Counted from the first letter of the stretch, positions 34,077-43,144 are shown. The stretch: DNA of 64,000 nt from CALBPI01 sp942491885 (GCA_942491885.1 CALOCQ010000010.1:29355-93354), one strand, 5' to 3'. Translations and numbers: made by a program. Notes: generated from the letters alone by a model not told the origin.

Positions 34077-34220
34077 GCTGAGCTCCAACTTGACAAAGTG
34101 GTTGTAGTCTCAGAGACTCGGCAACCATTGAATTGAGACGAAATGTCTCACACACACATATGTTGTCAACCTGTCGTCAAACACCGACGCCAGTTGATTA
34201 AACATAAATATTGGTGGCCT

Positions 34221-35063
34221 ATGCAGTCGCACGAACATGCAACAATCTCGCGATATCTCAGTCGCATGCTCAGGCGCTTGCTGGGGCCCGTGGCACGCAT
34301 CCTTGTGCGCCACGGCATGACGCACAAGGATGTTGCGTTGATTTGCAAAGAGGCTTATGTAAAAGCGGCCGCCGATGTCGAGCAGGGTTCTGCAGCATCC
34401 GTAAACGTGTCGCATGTCGCATTATTGACGGGCATGGCGCGACGCGATGTGCGCAAAATTCTTGCGGCGAAACCTGATGATCGGACCAGTGATGTGCGCC
34501 AGAATAATGCGACACGCGTATTGTCAGGATGGCATCAGGATTCTGATTTCCTGACCTCGCGCGGGAAGCCGCGCGTGCTGCGCAAGTCCGGTGTGACCGG
34601 TAGCTTTGAGGCGCTTGTGAGGCGCTACGCGAGCGACATTCCCGCCAGCACGATGGCAAAAGAGCTGAAGCGTGTGAAGGCAATTGCGACCAACGCCAGC
34701 GGTAATCTTGAAGTGTTGACGCGTTACTACATGCCCGCCAGAAATCGCGTGCTTGCGCCGGCGGCGATCGAGCGCGCCGGCAGTGTTCTGGAAGATGTTG
34801 GTGAGACCGTCGACTACAACTTGCGCCGTACGTCGCGGCAACCGAGCCGGTTCGAGCGGCGCGCGACGAATCCGGCTATTCCCAGGGCCGCGATCCCGGC
34901 ATTTCGCCAGTTCGTTGAGCTTGAGGGCCAAAGATTTTTGGAATCCGTGGACGCCTGGTTAAGCGACCATGAGTTAAATGATGAAACCTGCGACTCCGAT
35001 TCGCGTTGCCGACTGGGCGTCGGCGCATACTGGATCGAGTCCGACCGAACAGAGGAAATCTGA
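34221..35063 (+). CDS. DUF6502-family putative transcriptional regulator
   Basis: 280 aa from the ATG at 34221; an ATG at 34143 is also in frame. The N-terminal half has helix-turn-helix character (GMTHKDVALICKEAYVKAAAD, then VNVSHVALLTGMARRDVRKIL), the pattern of DUF6502 proteins. The C-terminal half is helical with unknown function. It diverges from the cytochrome operon, with 144 bp between the start codons, and is followed by the DUF5666 gene one base after its stop. It is a good candidate for controlling the locus, but no ligand domain is recognisable. Confidence 0.72.
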   Translation: MQSHEHATISRYLSRMLRRLLGPVARILVRHGMTHKDVALICKEAYVKAAADVEQGSAASVNVSHVALLTGMARRDVRKILAAKPDDRTSDVRQNNATRVLSGWHQDSDFLTSRGKPRVLRKSGVTGSFEALVRRYASDIPASTMAKELKRVKAIATNASGNLEVLTRYYMPARNRVLAPAAIERAGSVLEDVGETVDYNLRRTSRQPSRFERRATNPAIPRAAIPAFRQFVELEGQRFLESVDAWLSDHELNDETCDSDSRCRLGVGAYWIESDRTEEI

Positions 35064-35064
35064 C

Positions 35065-36486
35065 ATGAAAATGATATCGATTGGTAGTCCCCGCGTATTG
35101 CTTCTGGCACTTCCTGCTCTGGTTGCGAGCCTCAGCGGTTGCGGCGACAATTTAGTCGCCGGTATCGATGCGGGTGGACAGCCGACGGCTGCCGTAACGA
35201 CGGTGGGTGCCGTTACCTCGACGGGACAGTTTTCTGTGAACGGCCGTGAGTTTGACGTGTCCGCTGCCACCATTACCGTCGATGGGCAGTCAGCGACTCC
35301 GGCAGACCTGAAGCTCGGCCAGGTAGTTGCGATTACATTCCGGGATACCGGTGCCGTCGCTTCGGCCGAGTCCGTAGATGCGGATGATCTGGTTGAAGGA
35401 CGCATTGAGTCGATTGATCTAATCGCCGGCGAAATCGAATTACTCGGACAGCTCGTGCTGATCGAACCGGACACACTATTCGATGGCGAAACCCGTGCCA
35501 GTCTTAGCGAGCTTTCGATTGGTGATGTCATCGAAGTCAGTGGCTTCCTGACGTCAGCGAACAGCATCGTTGCCACCCGCATAGAGCAGGAAGGTGACTC
35601 GGATGATTACGAGATTGTCGGTTTTGTAAGCGACCTCGATACCGCAGCCAATCGCTTCATGATCAATGATCTCGTTGTCGACTTCGGCGCGGCGATGCTC
35701 GAAGGCTTTGGCGGCGGAATCGCGACGGGCGATCTGGTGGAAGTCGAGGGCGACGACTACACGAATGGTGTCGCATTCGCGAGCAGCGTTTCGCGTGAGC
35801 GAGACGTGCGCGACGATGACGCGGACGAGTACGAACTGGAAGGTTTAATCACGCGTTTCGTTTCTGCCACCGATTTTGATGTTCAGGGAATTCCGGTCAC
35901 GACAGATGCCGCTACAGACTTTGAGAACGGCAGTGCGGCCGATCTCGCGCTCGACGTGCGCGTTGAGGTAGAGGGTCGGCCGAATGCCGGCGGCGTTATC
36001 GTCGCGGACGAGATTGAGTTCCGGGCGATGACATCCGCGAAGGTAGAGGCGACCGTCGATCTTGTGGACGCGAGCCAGGGGGCGCTGAATGTATTCACTA
36101 TTGAGATTACGCAAACGTCGTCGACGATATTCAAGGATGAAGGCCCATTGGAGCTCGAGCGGTTTTCACTCGATGACATCAGTGACGGTGACTTTGTTGA
36201 GGTCATCGGGCAGGAAAGCGCCAGCGGTTTGATCGCGACGCTGATTAAGCGCAAGAGTCCCGAGGACAGTCTGAAGCTCAAAGGTGTCGCCAGTGCAATC
36301 AGTGACCCGCAATTCACTGTGCTCGGCGTTACCGTGATGACGAACGCGCAGACGAGCTTCGAGGGTGATAATGATCAGTCGATTGATGCGGCGACGTTCT
36401 TCGCCAATGCAAACGGTCGCCGGGTCGAGGTGCAGGGTGATCGCGTCGGTGACATATTGATGGCCGACGAAGTCGAGCTCGACTGA
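35065..36486 (+). CDS. DUF5666 repeat lipoprotein
   Basis: 473 aa from the ATG at 35065, with GAGGAAA upstream. Lipoprotein signal with VASLSGC (Cys about residue 25). The mature protein consists of about five to six repeated beta-rich, acidic modules of roughly 65-75 residues, each with a pattern like G-x-I/V-x-x-I/V...F-x-V...L-x-x-G-D-x-V-E-V-x-G, as in DUF5666. These look like small OB-fold-type domains. Function is unknown. The gene lies in the plus arm of the cytochrome locus, between the DUF6502 and oxidoreductase genes. Confidence 0.78.
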   Translation: MKMISIGSPRVLLLALPALVASLSGCGDNLVAGIDAGGQPTAAVTTVGAVTSTGQFSVNGREFDVSAATITVDGQSATPADLKLGQVVAITFRDTGAVASAESVDADDLVEGRIESIDLIAGEIELLGQLVLIEPDTLFDGETRASLSELSIGDVIEVSGFLTSANSIVATRIEQEGDSDDYEIVGFVSDLDTAANRFMINDLVVDFGAAMLEGFGGGIATGDLVEVEGDDYTNGVAFASSVSRERDVRDDDADEYELEGLITRFVSATDFDVQGIPVTTDAATDFENGSAADLALDVRVEVEGRPNAGGVIVADEIEFRAMTSAKVEATVDLVDASQGALNVFTIEITQTSSTIFKDEGPLELERFSLDDISDGDFVEVIGQESASGLIATLIKRKSPEDSLKLKGVASAISDPQFTVLGVTVMTNAQTSFEGDNDQSIDAATFFANANGRRVEVQGDRVGDILMADEVELD

Positions 36487-36532
36487 GTTTGTCAGGTTCG
36501 CCACATTGCGCATGTTGCGCTGAGCGCCCGGC

Positions 36533-37849
36533 ATGACGATCGCCGCTTATGCAATGTACGGCGTGCCCGCGGTGCTGCTGTTTACGCTCTATCTGCGTGC
36601 GCATAGCCGACGTTCGCGAGCAGACTGGGATGCGATGCAGGAGTCGATCGAAACCGGCATGACCGAGCCGGCCTCGCTGCATCCCTTGATCGATCCGATC
36701 AAATGTATTGGTTGCGCGTCCTGCGTGTCAGCGTGCCCGGAGCAAGACCATCATCCGGTCATCGGCATTATTCGCGGTAAGGCCAGGCTGGTCGGTCCGA
36801 GCAATTGCATAGGTCACGGTGCCTGTCTGGCGGCGTGCCCGGTGGATGCTATCGAGCTCGTGTTCGGCAGTGCGCGCCGCGGTGTCGACATTCCGCGCGT
36901 CGACGAGAACTTCCAGACCAACGTGCCGGGTATCTTCATCGCCGGCGAGCTTGGCGGGATGGGGCTGATTCGCAACGCCATAGAGCAGGGCAGACAAGCG
37001 CTGGAAGCGGTGCGCGGGCTGGACGGGCTAAAGCGATCGGATCGGCTCGATGTCATCGTTGTCGGCGCGGGACCGGCGGGTTTCTCCGCGTCCCTGGCCG
37101 CCATGGCGGGCAAACTGCGCTTTGTTACGCTTGAGCAGGATACCCTCGGCGGCACGGTCGCGCATTTCCCGCGCGGTAAACTTGTTATGACGCAGCCTGC
37201 CGAGTTGCCGATCGTTGGCAAAGTGAAGTTCACCGAGACCACCAAGGAGGCGCTGCTGTCGTTCTGGCAAAAGGTGGAGACGGACACCGGCTTGTCGATC
37301 AACTACAACGAACGTGTCACCGACATTTCCCCCTTGGCCGACGGCCAGGGCTTCACTGTTACGACGACAAAAACCTCCTATGACACGCGAGCGGTGCTAT
37401 TGACCATCGGTCGCCGCGGCACGCCGCGACAGCTCGGTGTGCCCGGCGAAGACCAGTCGAAAGTCGTATACCGGCTGATCGACCCGGAGCAATACCGCGG
37501 CCAAAATGTTCTGGTCGTCGGCGGTGGCGACAGTGCACTGGAAGCGGCGCACAGTATTGCTGAGGAGCCCGGCACAACGGTCACGCTGTCCTATCGCTCG
37601 GCCGCTTTCTCACGCGCCAAGGCAAAGAATCGCGATAAGGTCGAGCAGCTGGCGAGCGCAGGACGCCTGCAGGTCTTGCTGGGCTCAACGGTTGAGCTCA
37701 TCGAGGCAGATAGCGTCGTGATTGCGGTTGGTGAACAATCGCAGCGCATTGCCAACGATGCGGTGATTGTCTGTGCCGGCGGTATCCTGCCAACAGGGTT
37801 TCTGAAGGAAATCGGCATCAACGTCGAGACAAAATTCGGTACCCGTTGA
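36533..37849 (+). CDS. membrane-anchored 2[4Fe-4S] FAD/NAD(P)-dependent oxidoreductase
   Basis: 438 aa. An N-terminal TM helix (about 3-22) is followed by a two-cluster ferredoxin domain (CIGCASCVSACPEQ near 58-70, CIGHGACLAACPVD near 91-105). Next, at about 122-155, is VPGIFIAGELGGMGLIRNAIEQGRQA, a motif normally found at the C-terminal end of thioredoxin-reductase-like FAD domains. Only then come the FAD fingerprint VVGAGPAG (about 175) and the NAD(P) fingerprint VVGGGDSALEAA (about 330). There is no CXXC disulfide. It may pass electrons from NAD(P)H or ferredoxin to the membrane protein encoded on the opposite arm (inference). Confidence 0.85.
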   Translation: MTIAAYAMYGVPAVLLFTLYLRAHSRRSRADWDAMQESIETGMTEPASLHPLIDPIKCIGCASCVSACPEQDHHPVIGIIRGKARLVGPSNCIGHGACLAACPVDAIELVFGSARRGVDIPRVDENFQTNVPGIFIAGELGGMGLIRNAIEQGRQALEAVRGLDGLKRSDRLDVIVVGAGPAGFSASLAAMAGKLRFVTLEQDTLGGTVAHFPRGKLVMTQPAELPIVGKVKFTETTKEALLSFWQKVETDTGLSINYNERVTDISPLADGQGFTVTTTKTSYDTRAVLLTIGRRGTPRQLGVPGEDQSKVVYRLIDPEQYRGQNVLVVGGGDSALEAAHSIAEEPGTTVTLSYRSAAFSRAKAKNRDKVEQLASAGRLQVLLGSTVELIEADSVVIAVGEQSQRIANDAVIVCAGGILPTGFLKEIGINVETKFGTR

Positions 37850-37911
37850 CCCATTTCCTTTATCCGCGCCGGCTTTCACTCGGCAAATCCGATATTAAGT
37901 AGCGAAATCTC

Positions 37912-37961
37912 TTGCTGACCGTCTGGTCAGTAAGTATATTTAATGACCCATCAGTCAGTAA
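37912..37961 (+). promoter_or_regulatory. promoter with two TetR-type operators
   Basis: TTGCTG (37912-37917) and TATATT (37935-37940) with 17-bp spacing form a plausible sigma70 promoter. Two related 18-bp elements flank the -10: TGACCGTCTGGTCAGTAA at 37916-37933 and TGACCCATCAGTCAGTAA at 37944-37961, 28 bp apart. The first contains the inverted repeat TGACC-4-GGTCA. They overlap the -35/spacer and the start-site region, as expected for autorepression by the TetR protein encoded immediately downstream. Confidence 0.75.
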
Positions 37962-37971
37962 CTGCCATCGC

Positions 37972-38580
37972 ATGCCCGAACCACGCTATCGCCGCCGCAA
38001 GGAGGATCGCCCGCACGAAATCGTGGAGGCGGCGTTCGAGACCTTTGCGGAGAAGGGTTTCGCGGCAACGCGGGTCAACGACGTCGCGCGCCGGGCGGGG
38101 GTTAGTAAGGGGCTGCTCTACCTCTACTACAAGACCAAAGAAGACCTGTTCAAGGCGGTCATTCGCAATGTCGTAGCGAAGCGGATCGACAAGCTCATCG
38201 AGACAGTGGAGACGACCGAGCTGTCGTCCGAGGCGTTCTTTCGTGGCCCCATGCTCGACTTCATGAAGCAGATTCCGGGCTCTCCGGCCGCGGTCGTCAT
38301 CCGGCTGTTGCTGACCGAAGGCGCCAGACACCCGGATCTGATGGATTACTACTGGGAGCAGGTCGCGAACCGCGGGCTGCAGACCATTCGTGGGTTTGTC
38401 GAGCGCGGCGTCGCCGCCGGCGAGTTTCGCGAAACGGCGGTCAATGACATGCCGCATCTGTTCGTGTCACCGCTGATCCTGAGCGTCGTGTTTAATCTGC
38501 TATTTGTCAGGCGATCGCTGGACACGGATAGGCTGATGGAAACACACATGGACATGATGCTCGGTTACGTCAAGGCATAA
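37972..38580 (+). CDS. TetR-family transcriptional repressor
   Basis: 202 aa from the ATG at 37972; the open frame extends 20 codons upstream through the operator region and is not expected to be translated. The N-terminal HTH is standard (EIVEAAFETFAEKGFAATRVNDVARRAGVSKGLLYLYYKTKEDLF). The C-terminal ligand domain is divergent, with a Leu-rich dimerisation helix. It heads the HlyD-ABC-permease operon, like ybiH (cecR) before ybhGFSR in E. coli, and should repress it until an exported compound binds. Confidence 0.9.
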   Translation: MPEPRYRRRKEDRPHEIVEAAFETFAEKGFAATRVNDVARRAGVSKGLLYLYYKTKEDLFKAVIRNVVAKRIDKLIETVETTELSSEAFFRGPMLDFMKQIPGSPAAVVIRLLLTEGARHPDLMDYYWEQVANRGLQTIRGFVERGVAAGEFRETAVNDMPHLFVSPLILSVVFNLLFVRRSLDTDRLMETHMDMMLGYVKA

Positions 38581-38593
38581 CTGGAATGAGTTT

Positions 38594-39559
38594 ATGAAGT
38601 TTAGTATCGGTTTGATCAGTCTGCTTGCAGTGTTGTTGAGCGGCTGCGGCGCGGACGATGCGTCCAACCTTGTCGTCGGTGAGCTGGCGTCTGACCGGAT
38701 CGAGTTAGCCGCAGAATCGGCCGAGCCAATTATCGAAATCCTCGTCGCCGAGGGCGAGGTCGTAACAACCGGTCAGATCCTGCTGCGTCAGGACGATGCG
38801 CGGGGCCGGCTGAACGTGGCGCAGACGCAAGCGGTGCTTGCTCGCGTCGAGGCGCAGCTCGCCGAGCTTGTGCGTGGGCCGCGCGAGGAGCGAATTGCGG
38901 TAGCGCGCGCGAATCTCGACGGTGCAAGACGTGACCATGATTTCCGGCGCATCGAGCTGCAACGTATCCAGCGCATCTTCGATCGTGAGCTCACTTCGCG
39001 CGAGTCACTCGATAGTGCGCAGGCCGCATTCGATACCGCCGAGGCGACGCTGCGTGCGCGACGCGCCGCGCTTGATGAATTGTTGTCGGGCACGACTGTT
39101 GAGGAGATCGAACAGGCAGAGCAGTCAGTACGCGAGGCGAAAGCGCGCGTCGATCAGGCGCAAATTGATGTTGATCGCCTGACGATCCTCGCGCCGGCCG
39201 ATGGCATCGTCGACACGCGCCTGTTCGAAGTGGGCGAGCGCCCGCAGCCGGGCCAGCCGGTCATGGTCATGCTGCCGGCGATGCAGACGCATGCGCGTGT
39301 GTATGTTTCCGAAGGTGTAAGGGTTCACCTCGCGCCCGGTGCGCCGGCAAAAATCTTCGTCGACGGCCTCGAGAGACCGCTGGCGGGTCGCCTGCGTTGG
39401 GTGTCCAGCGATCCGGCATTCACGCCTTACTACGCGTTAACGGAACGCGATCGCGGGCGCCTGAGTTTTCTCGCCAAGGTCGATATCGTCGAACCACGCG
39501 ATCGACTCCCGGATGGTGTGCCGGTAGAGGTCGAGTTCACCGAGCTGGTTGCGCGTTGA
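38594..39559 (+). CDS. HlyD-family adaptor, predicted lipoprotein
   Basis: 321 aa. It has a lipoprotein signal (AVLLSGC, Cys about residue 17) in place of the usual TM anchor. The lipoyl halves (IIEILVAEGEVVTTGQILLRQDD and LTILAPADGIVDTRLFEVGE) flank a long coiled-coil hairpin (about 70-190). The layout resembles YbhG. The stop codon shares a base with the ATG of the ABC gene (TGATG). Confidence 0.9.
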   Translation: MKFSIGLISLLAVLLSGCGADDASNLVVGELASDRIELAAESAEPIIEILVAEGEVVTTGQILLRQDDARGRLNVAQTQAVLARVEAQLAELVRGPREERIAVARANLDGARRDHDFRRIELQRIQRIFDRELTSRESLDSAQAAFDTAEATLRARRAALDELLSGTTVEEIEQAEQSVREAKARVDQAQIDVDRLTILAPADGIVDTRLFEVGERPQPGQPVMVMLPAMQTHARVYVSEGVRVHLAPGAPAKIFVDGLERPLAGRLRWVSSDPAFTPYYALTERDRGRLSFLAKVDIVEPRDRLPDGVPVEVEFTELVAR

Positions 39560-40500
39560 TGGCAGACGCGATGGCCATCGAGGCACGCGGACTGACGAAA
39601 GTCTTTGGTGATTTGCGCGCGGTCAGCAATCTTGATCTCGATGTGCCGCGTGGCGAGATCTACGGCTTTCTCGGCCCCAACGGGTCGGGAAAATCGACGA
39701 CGATCCGCATGTTGTGCGGACTGCTGACCCCGACAGAGGGTCGCGCCAATGTGTTGGGCATTGCGGTTCCCGGTGATGCGCGGCAGTTGAAGCCGCGTAT
39801 TGGCTACATGACGCAACGCTTTTCGCTGTTTACCGATATGACGGTGCTGGAGAACCTGCGTTTCATTGCCGATATTTATTCGTTGCCGCGCAGTCGTCGC
39901 GGTGCGCGCATCGACGAGTTGCTGGAAAACTATGACCTCTCCAAGCAGGCAAAGCAGCTGGCCGGCACCATGAGTGGCGGGCAAAAGCAGCGACTCGCGT
40001 TGGCGTGTGCGGTACTCCATCATCCCGAGCTATTGCTGCTGGACGAACCGACCAGCGCCGTCGACCCGCAAAGCCGTCGTGACTTCTGGGCGAATCTGTT
40101 TCGCCTTGCCGAGGCGGGCACGACTATTCTGGTGTCAACGCATTACATGGATGAGGCCGAGCGTTGCCACCGTCTCGCGATACTGGATCGTGGTATCAAG
40201 GTGGCCGACGACACGCCGCAAAACCTGCAGGCGTCGACGGGTATGCATGTCATTGAGGTCTCCGCAGTTGACCCCTATGCGGCACAAAATGTGATTGTCA
40301 GAATGCCTCAGATAGTCAGCGTGACACAGCTCGGCGTTCGCTTGCGGGTACTGATTCCGGAGTCGGTGCCAGATGCGTTGGACCAGATCAACAACGCGCT
40401 GAAAAAGGCATCCGTCAACGGGACCGCGACGGCGAGCCAGGCAACACTGGAGGATGTTTTCGTCGCGGTGACGCGTCCCGGCCGGGAGCGTGCTGCATGA
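39559..40500 (+). CDS. ABC-2 exporter ATP-binding protein
   Basis: 313 aa with the ATG at 39559 (overlapping the adaptor stop); a longer frame inside the adaptor gene is spurious. Walker A (GPNGSGKSTT), Q-loop (YMTQRFSLFTDMTVLENL), signature (MSGGQKQR), Walker B (LLLLDEPTSAVD) and H-loop (VSTHYMDEAERC) are all present. The C-terminal region of about 70 residues is typical for drug and lipid exporters of the DrrA/YbhF type. YbhF has two ATPase domains; this protein has one. Confidence 0.92.
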   Translation: MADAMAIEARGLTKVFGDLRAVSNLDLDVPRGEIYGFLGPNGSGKSTTIRMLCGLLTPTEGRANVLGIAVPGDARQLKPRIGYMTQRFSLFTDMTVLENLRFIADIYSLPRSRRGARIDELLENYDLSKQAKQLAGTMSGGQKQRLALACAVLHHPELLLLDEPTSAVDPQSRRDFWANLFRLAEAGTTILVSTHYMDEAERCHRLAILDRGIKVADDTPQNLQASTGMHVIEVSAVDPYAAQNVIVRMPQIVSVTQLGVRLRVLIPESVPDALDQINNALKKASVNGTATASQATLEDVFVAVTRPGRERAA

Positions 40501-41594
40501 TCTCTGTATCGCGCATGATGGCGATTGTGCGCAAGGAGATTGTGCAATTGCGTCGTGACCGACTGACATTCGGCATGATTGTCGGTATTCCGGTAATGCA
40601 GATGTTGCTGTTTGGTTATGCAATCAATACCGATGTGCGAAATCTCAGAACCGCGATTGCCGATCAGTCGCACAGTCACTTGTCGCGCCAATTCGTCAAT
40701 GAGCTACGCCAGACGCAGGTTGTAAATATTGTCGACGCGGCATCTACGCCGGGCGGGCTTGAAGCAATGCTCCGGCGTGGTGATATTGCGATCGGCGTAG
40801 TGATACCGGCGGATTTTGATCGCCGCGTCATCGACCCGGGTCGCGCCGCGGTGCATTTGCTGGTTGATGGCAGTGACCCGACTATCCTGAGTGTCGCCAA
40901 TCAACTGAGCGTGATGCCGATTCGCTTCGACACCAGCGCGGTCGTTCAACGAGCGACCCAGATCGAGGTGCGCCCCTACTACAACCCGGAGCGCCGCACG
41001 CCGGTCAATATCATCCCCGGTCTGATGGGTATTATTCTGACGTTGACGATGATGCTGTTTACTGCGGTCGCCATCGTGCGTGAGCGCGAGCGCGGTAATC
41101 TCGAGCTGCTGATCAACACGCCGGTGAGTTCGACAGAACTGATGATCGGAAAGGTCATTCCTTATATCGTCATCGGCCTGATTCAGCTGGCTCTTATTCT
41201 TGCAGTAGGCGACTGGTTGTTTGATGTGCCGATCCGGGGCAGCGTGGTCGACCTGTACCTGGCGGCTGGCGTTTTTATTGCGGCCAATCTGGCGTTGGGG
41301 CTGTTTATCTCGACGGTGGCGACGACCCAGTTTCAGGCCATGCAGATTACGTTTTTCGTGCTGATGCCCTCGATTCTGTTGTCAGGCTTCGTCTTTGCAT
41401 TCGATGGCATGCCGCGAGCGGCGCAATATATTGGCGAAGTCCTGCCGGTGACACACTTCATTCGTCTGACCCGCGGCATCATGCTCCGCGAGGCGCCACT
41501 GCTTGAGATGTACCGGGAGTTGCTTGCGCTTGGCGCATTCACCGCCGTTGCGATGACGGCCGCTGCGTTGCGCTTCACCAAGCGACTGGACTAG
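40497..41594 (+). CDS. ABC-2 type permease
   Basis: 365 aa, ATGA overlap with the ATPase gene. One N-terminal TM helix (about 25-45), a periplasmic domain of about 140 residues, then five TM helices (about 178-365), as in YbhS/YbhR. E. coli has two such permeases, whereas here a single gene is present and probably forms a homodimer. It completes the TetR-controlled efflux operon; no outer-membrane channel gene follows. Confidence 0.9.
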   Translation: MISVSRMMAIVRKEIVQLRRDRLTFGMIVGIPVMQMLLFGYAINTDVRNLRTAIADQSHSHLSRQFVNELRQTQVVNIVDAASTPGGLEAMLRRGDIAIGVVIPADFDRRVIDPGRAAVHLLVDGSDPTILSVANQLSVMPIRFDTSAVVQRATQIEVRPYYNPERRTPVNIIPGLMGIILTLTMMLFTAVAIVRERERGNLELLINTPVSSTELMIGKVIPYIVIGLIQLALILAVGDWLFDVPIRGSVVDLYLAAGVFIAANLALGLFISTVATTQFQAMQITFFVLMPSILLSGFVFAFDGMPRAAQYIGEVLPVTHFIRLTRGIMLREAPLLEMYRELLALGAFTAVAMTAAALRFTKRLD

Positions 41595-41748
41595 ACGCAT
41601 GTTGTAGCGGGCCGGCGAATTGTGCCGGGCGCTATTGCGGTCATAGCTGCCGCTGCGGCCTTGGCAAAGTCTCTAACAGGCGCGCGATCCGCGCCCAACC
41701 TGCGTAGAATGGCGGTAACGATGTAGTGCGCCGGGCGGAGGGCTCAAT

Positions 41749-42207
41749 ATGGCATGGTGGGGCTGGATAACTATAGGCGCGTTTTTGATGGGCGCTGAAC
41801 TGTTGGGCGTCGATGCGGCGTTCTACCTGATTTTTGTCGGTGTCGCAGGGTTGATCGTGGGCTTGCTGGGTCTTTTCGGTATCGACTTGCCGGTGTGGAG
41901 CCAGTGGCTGTTGTTTGGCGTGCTCGCGATTGCCTCGATGGTGTTGTTCCGTGCCAAGCTGTACGACAGGATTCGCGGCGGCGCGGTCGGTTTCGCGAAT
42001 ACGCTGGTCGGCGAAATTGTCGAAGTGACCGAGGACATCGCGTCGGGACAACGTGCGCGCGTAAAGCTGCGCGGTTCGGTATGGACGGCGATCAACGTCA
42101 GCGATCAGCCGATCGCGTCGGGCCAGAGCGCCACGGTCGTGGAGGCCGGCGGCACTGAGCTCAAGATTAGCGAACTGCAGACTCAAACAAACCAGAGAGG
42201 GAAATAG
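41749..42207 (+). CDS. NfeD-family membrane protein
   Basis: 152 aa; start preceded by GGAGGG at six bases. Three or four TM helices (about 5-75) and a C-terminal OB-fold domain (GEIVEVTEDIASGQRARVKLRGSVW to ATVVEAGGTELKI). NfeD proteins (YbbK type) partner with SPFH/stomatin proteins to organise membrane microdomains and quality control. The SPFH gene starts one base after the stop. Confidence 0.9.
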   Translation: MAWWGWITIGAFLMGAELLGVDAAFYLIFVGVAGLIVGLLGLFGIDLPVWSQWLLFGVLAIASMVLFRAKLYDRIRGGAVGFANTLVGEIVEVTEDIASGQRARVKLRGSVWTAINVSDQPIASGQSATVVEAGGTELKISELQTQTNQRGK

Positions 42208-42208
42208 G

Positions 42209-43144
42209 ATGGAATTTGCACCGGATTTTGGCGTCATCGTTGCGGGTGTGATTGCGGCGGTCGCCGTTTTCATCGTCTTCAAGACCGCGGTCGTTGTGCC
42301 GCAGCAGACGGCTGCTGTCGTGGAGAACCTCGGCAAATATTCGCGCACGCTCCAGCCGGGCTTCAATATTCTAATTCCGTTTATTGAGCGCGTCGCTTAT
42401 CGCCATAGCCTCAAAGAAGACGCGATCGATATTCAGGAGCAGATTTGCATCACCCGCGACAACGTTCAGGTCGGCGTCGATGGCGTTTTGTATCTGCAGG
42501 TGCTGAACGCCGAGCGTGCCTCGTATGGCATCGGAAATTATCTGTTCGCGATTTCGCAGCTGGCGCAAACGACGCTGCGTAGTGAGATCGGCAAGATCGA
42601 GCTGGACAAGACTTTTGAGGAGCGCGCGACGATCAACCTGAGCGTCGTCGAAGAGCTGGATAAGGCGTCCAACCCCTGGGGCGTTAAAGTTCTGCGTTAC
42701 GAAATCAAGAATATTAACCCGCCGCACGACGTGCTGTCGGCGATGGAAAAGCAGATGCGCGCCGAGCGTGAGAAACGCGCCGTGATGCTGCAGTCGGAAG
42801 GCGAGCGCGACGCGAAGATCAACCAGGCCGAAGGCGAGAAGCGTCGTGTCGTGCTGGAGTCAGAGGCGGCGATGCAGGACCAGATCAACCGCGCCAACGG
42901 TGAGGCCGAGGCAATCCGCACCGTCGCGATGGCGACGGCGGACGGACTGTCGAAAGTCGCCGAGGCATTACACGACGAAGGTGGCAGCAAGGCGATGCAG
43001 CTGCGGATCGCCGAGGACTATATCGAGCAATTCGGTAAGTTAGCCAAAGAAACCAATACGCTGATTATCCCGTCCAACCTGAGCGACTTGTCGTCAATGA
43101 TCGCTGCTGCGACCAAGGTGTTTGAGACCACGAAGCCGGCGTAG
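42209..43144 (+). CDS. qmcA: SPFH/stomatin-like protein
   Basis: 311 aa. An N-terminal TM helix (about 7-28) is followed by the SPFH/band-7 domain (VVPQQTAAVVENLGKYSRTLQPGFNILIPFIERVAYRHSLKE, about 31-200) and a coiled-coil rich in Glu, Arg and Ala (about 185-260). It matches QmcA (YbbK partner) in E. coli. It probably forms large membrane-bound rings that control proteolysis. Forms a two-gene unit with the NfeD gene. Confidence 0.88.
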   Translation: MEFAPDFGVIVAGVIAAVAVFIVFKTAVVVPQQTAAVVENLGKYSRTLQPGFNILIPFIERVAYRHSLKEDAIDIQEQICITRDNVQVGVDGVLYLQVLNAERASYGIGNYLFAISQLAQTTLRSEIGKIELDKTFEERATINLSVVEELDKASNPWGVKVLRYEIKNINPPHDVLSAMEKQMRAEREKRAVMLQSEGERDAKINQAEGEKRRVVLESEAAMQDQINRANGEAEAIRTVAMATADGLSKVAEALHDEGGSKAMQLRIAEDYIEQFGKLAKETNTLIIPSNLSDLSSMIAAATKVFETTKPA

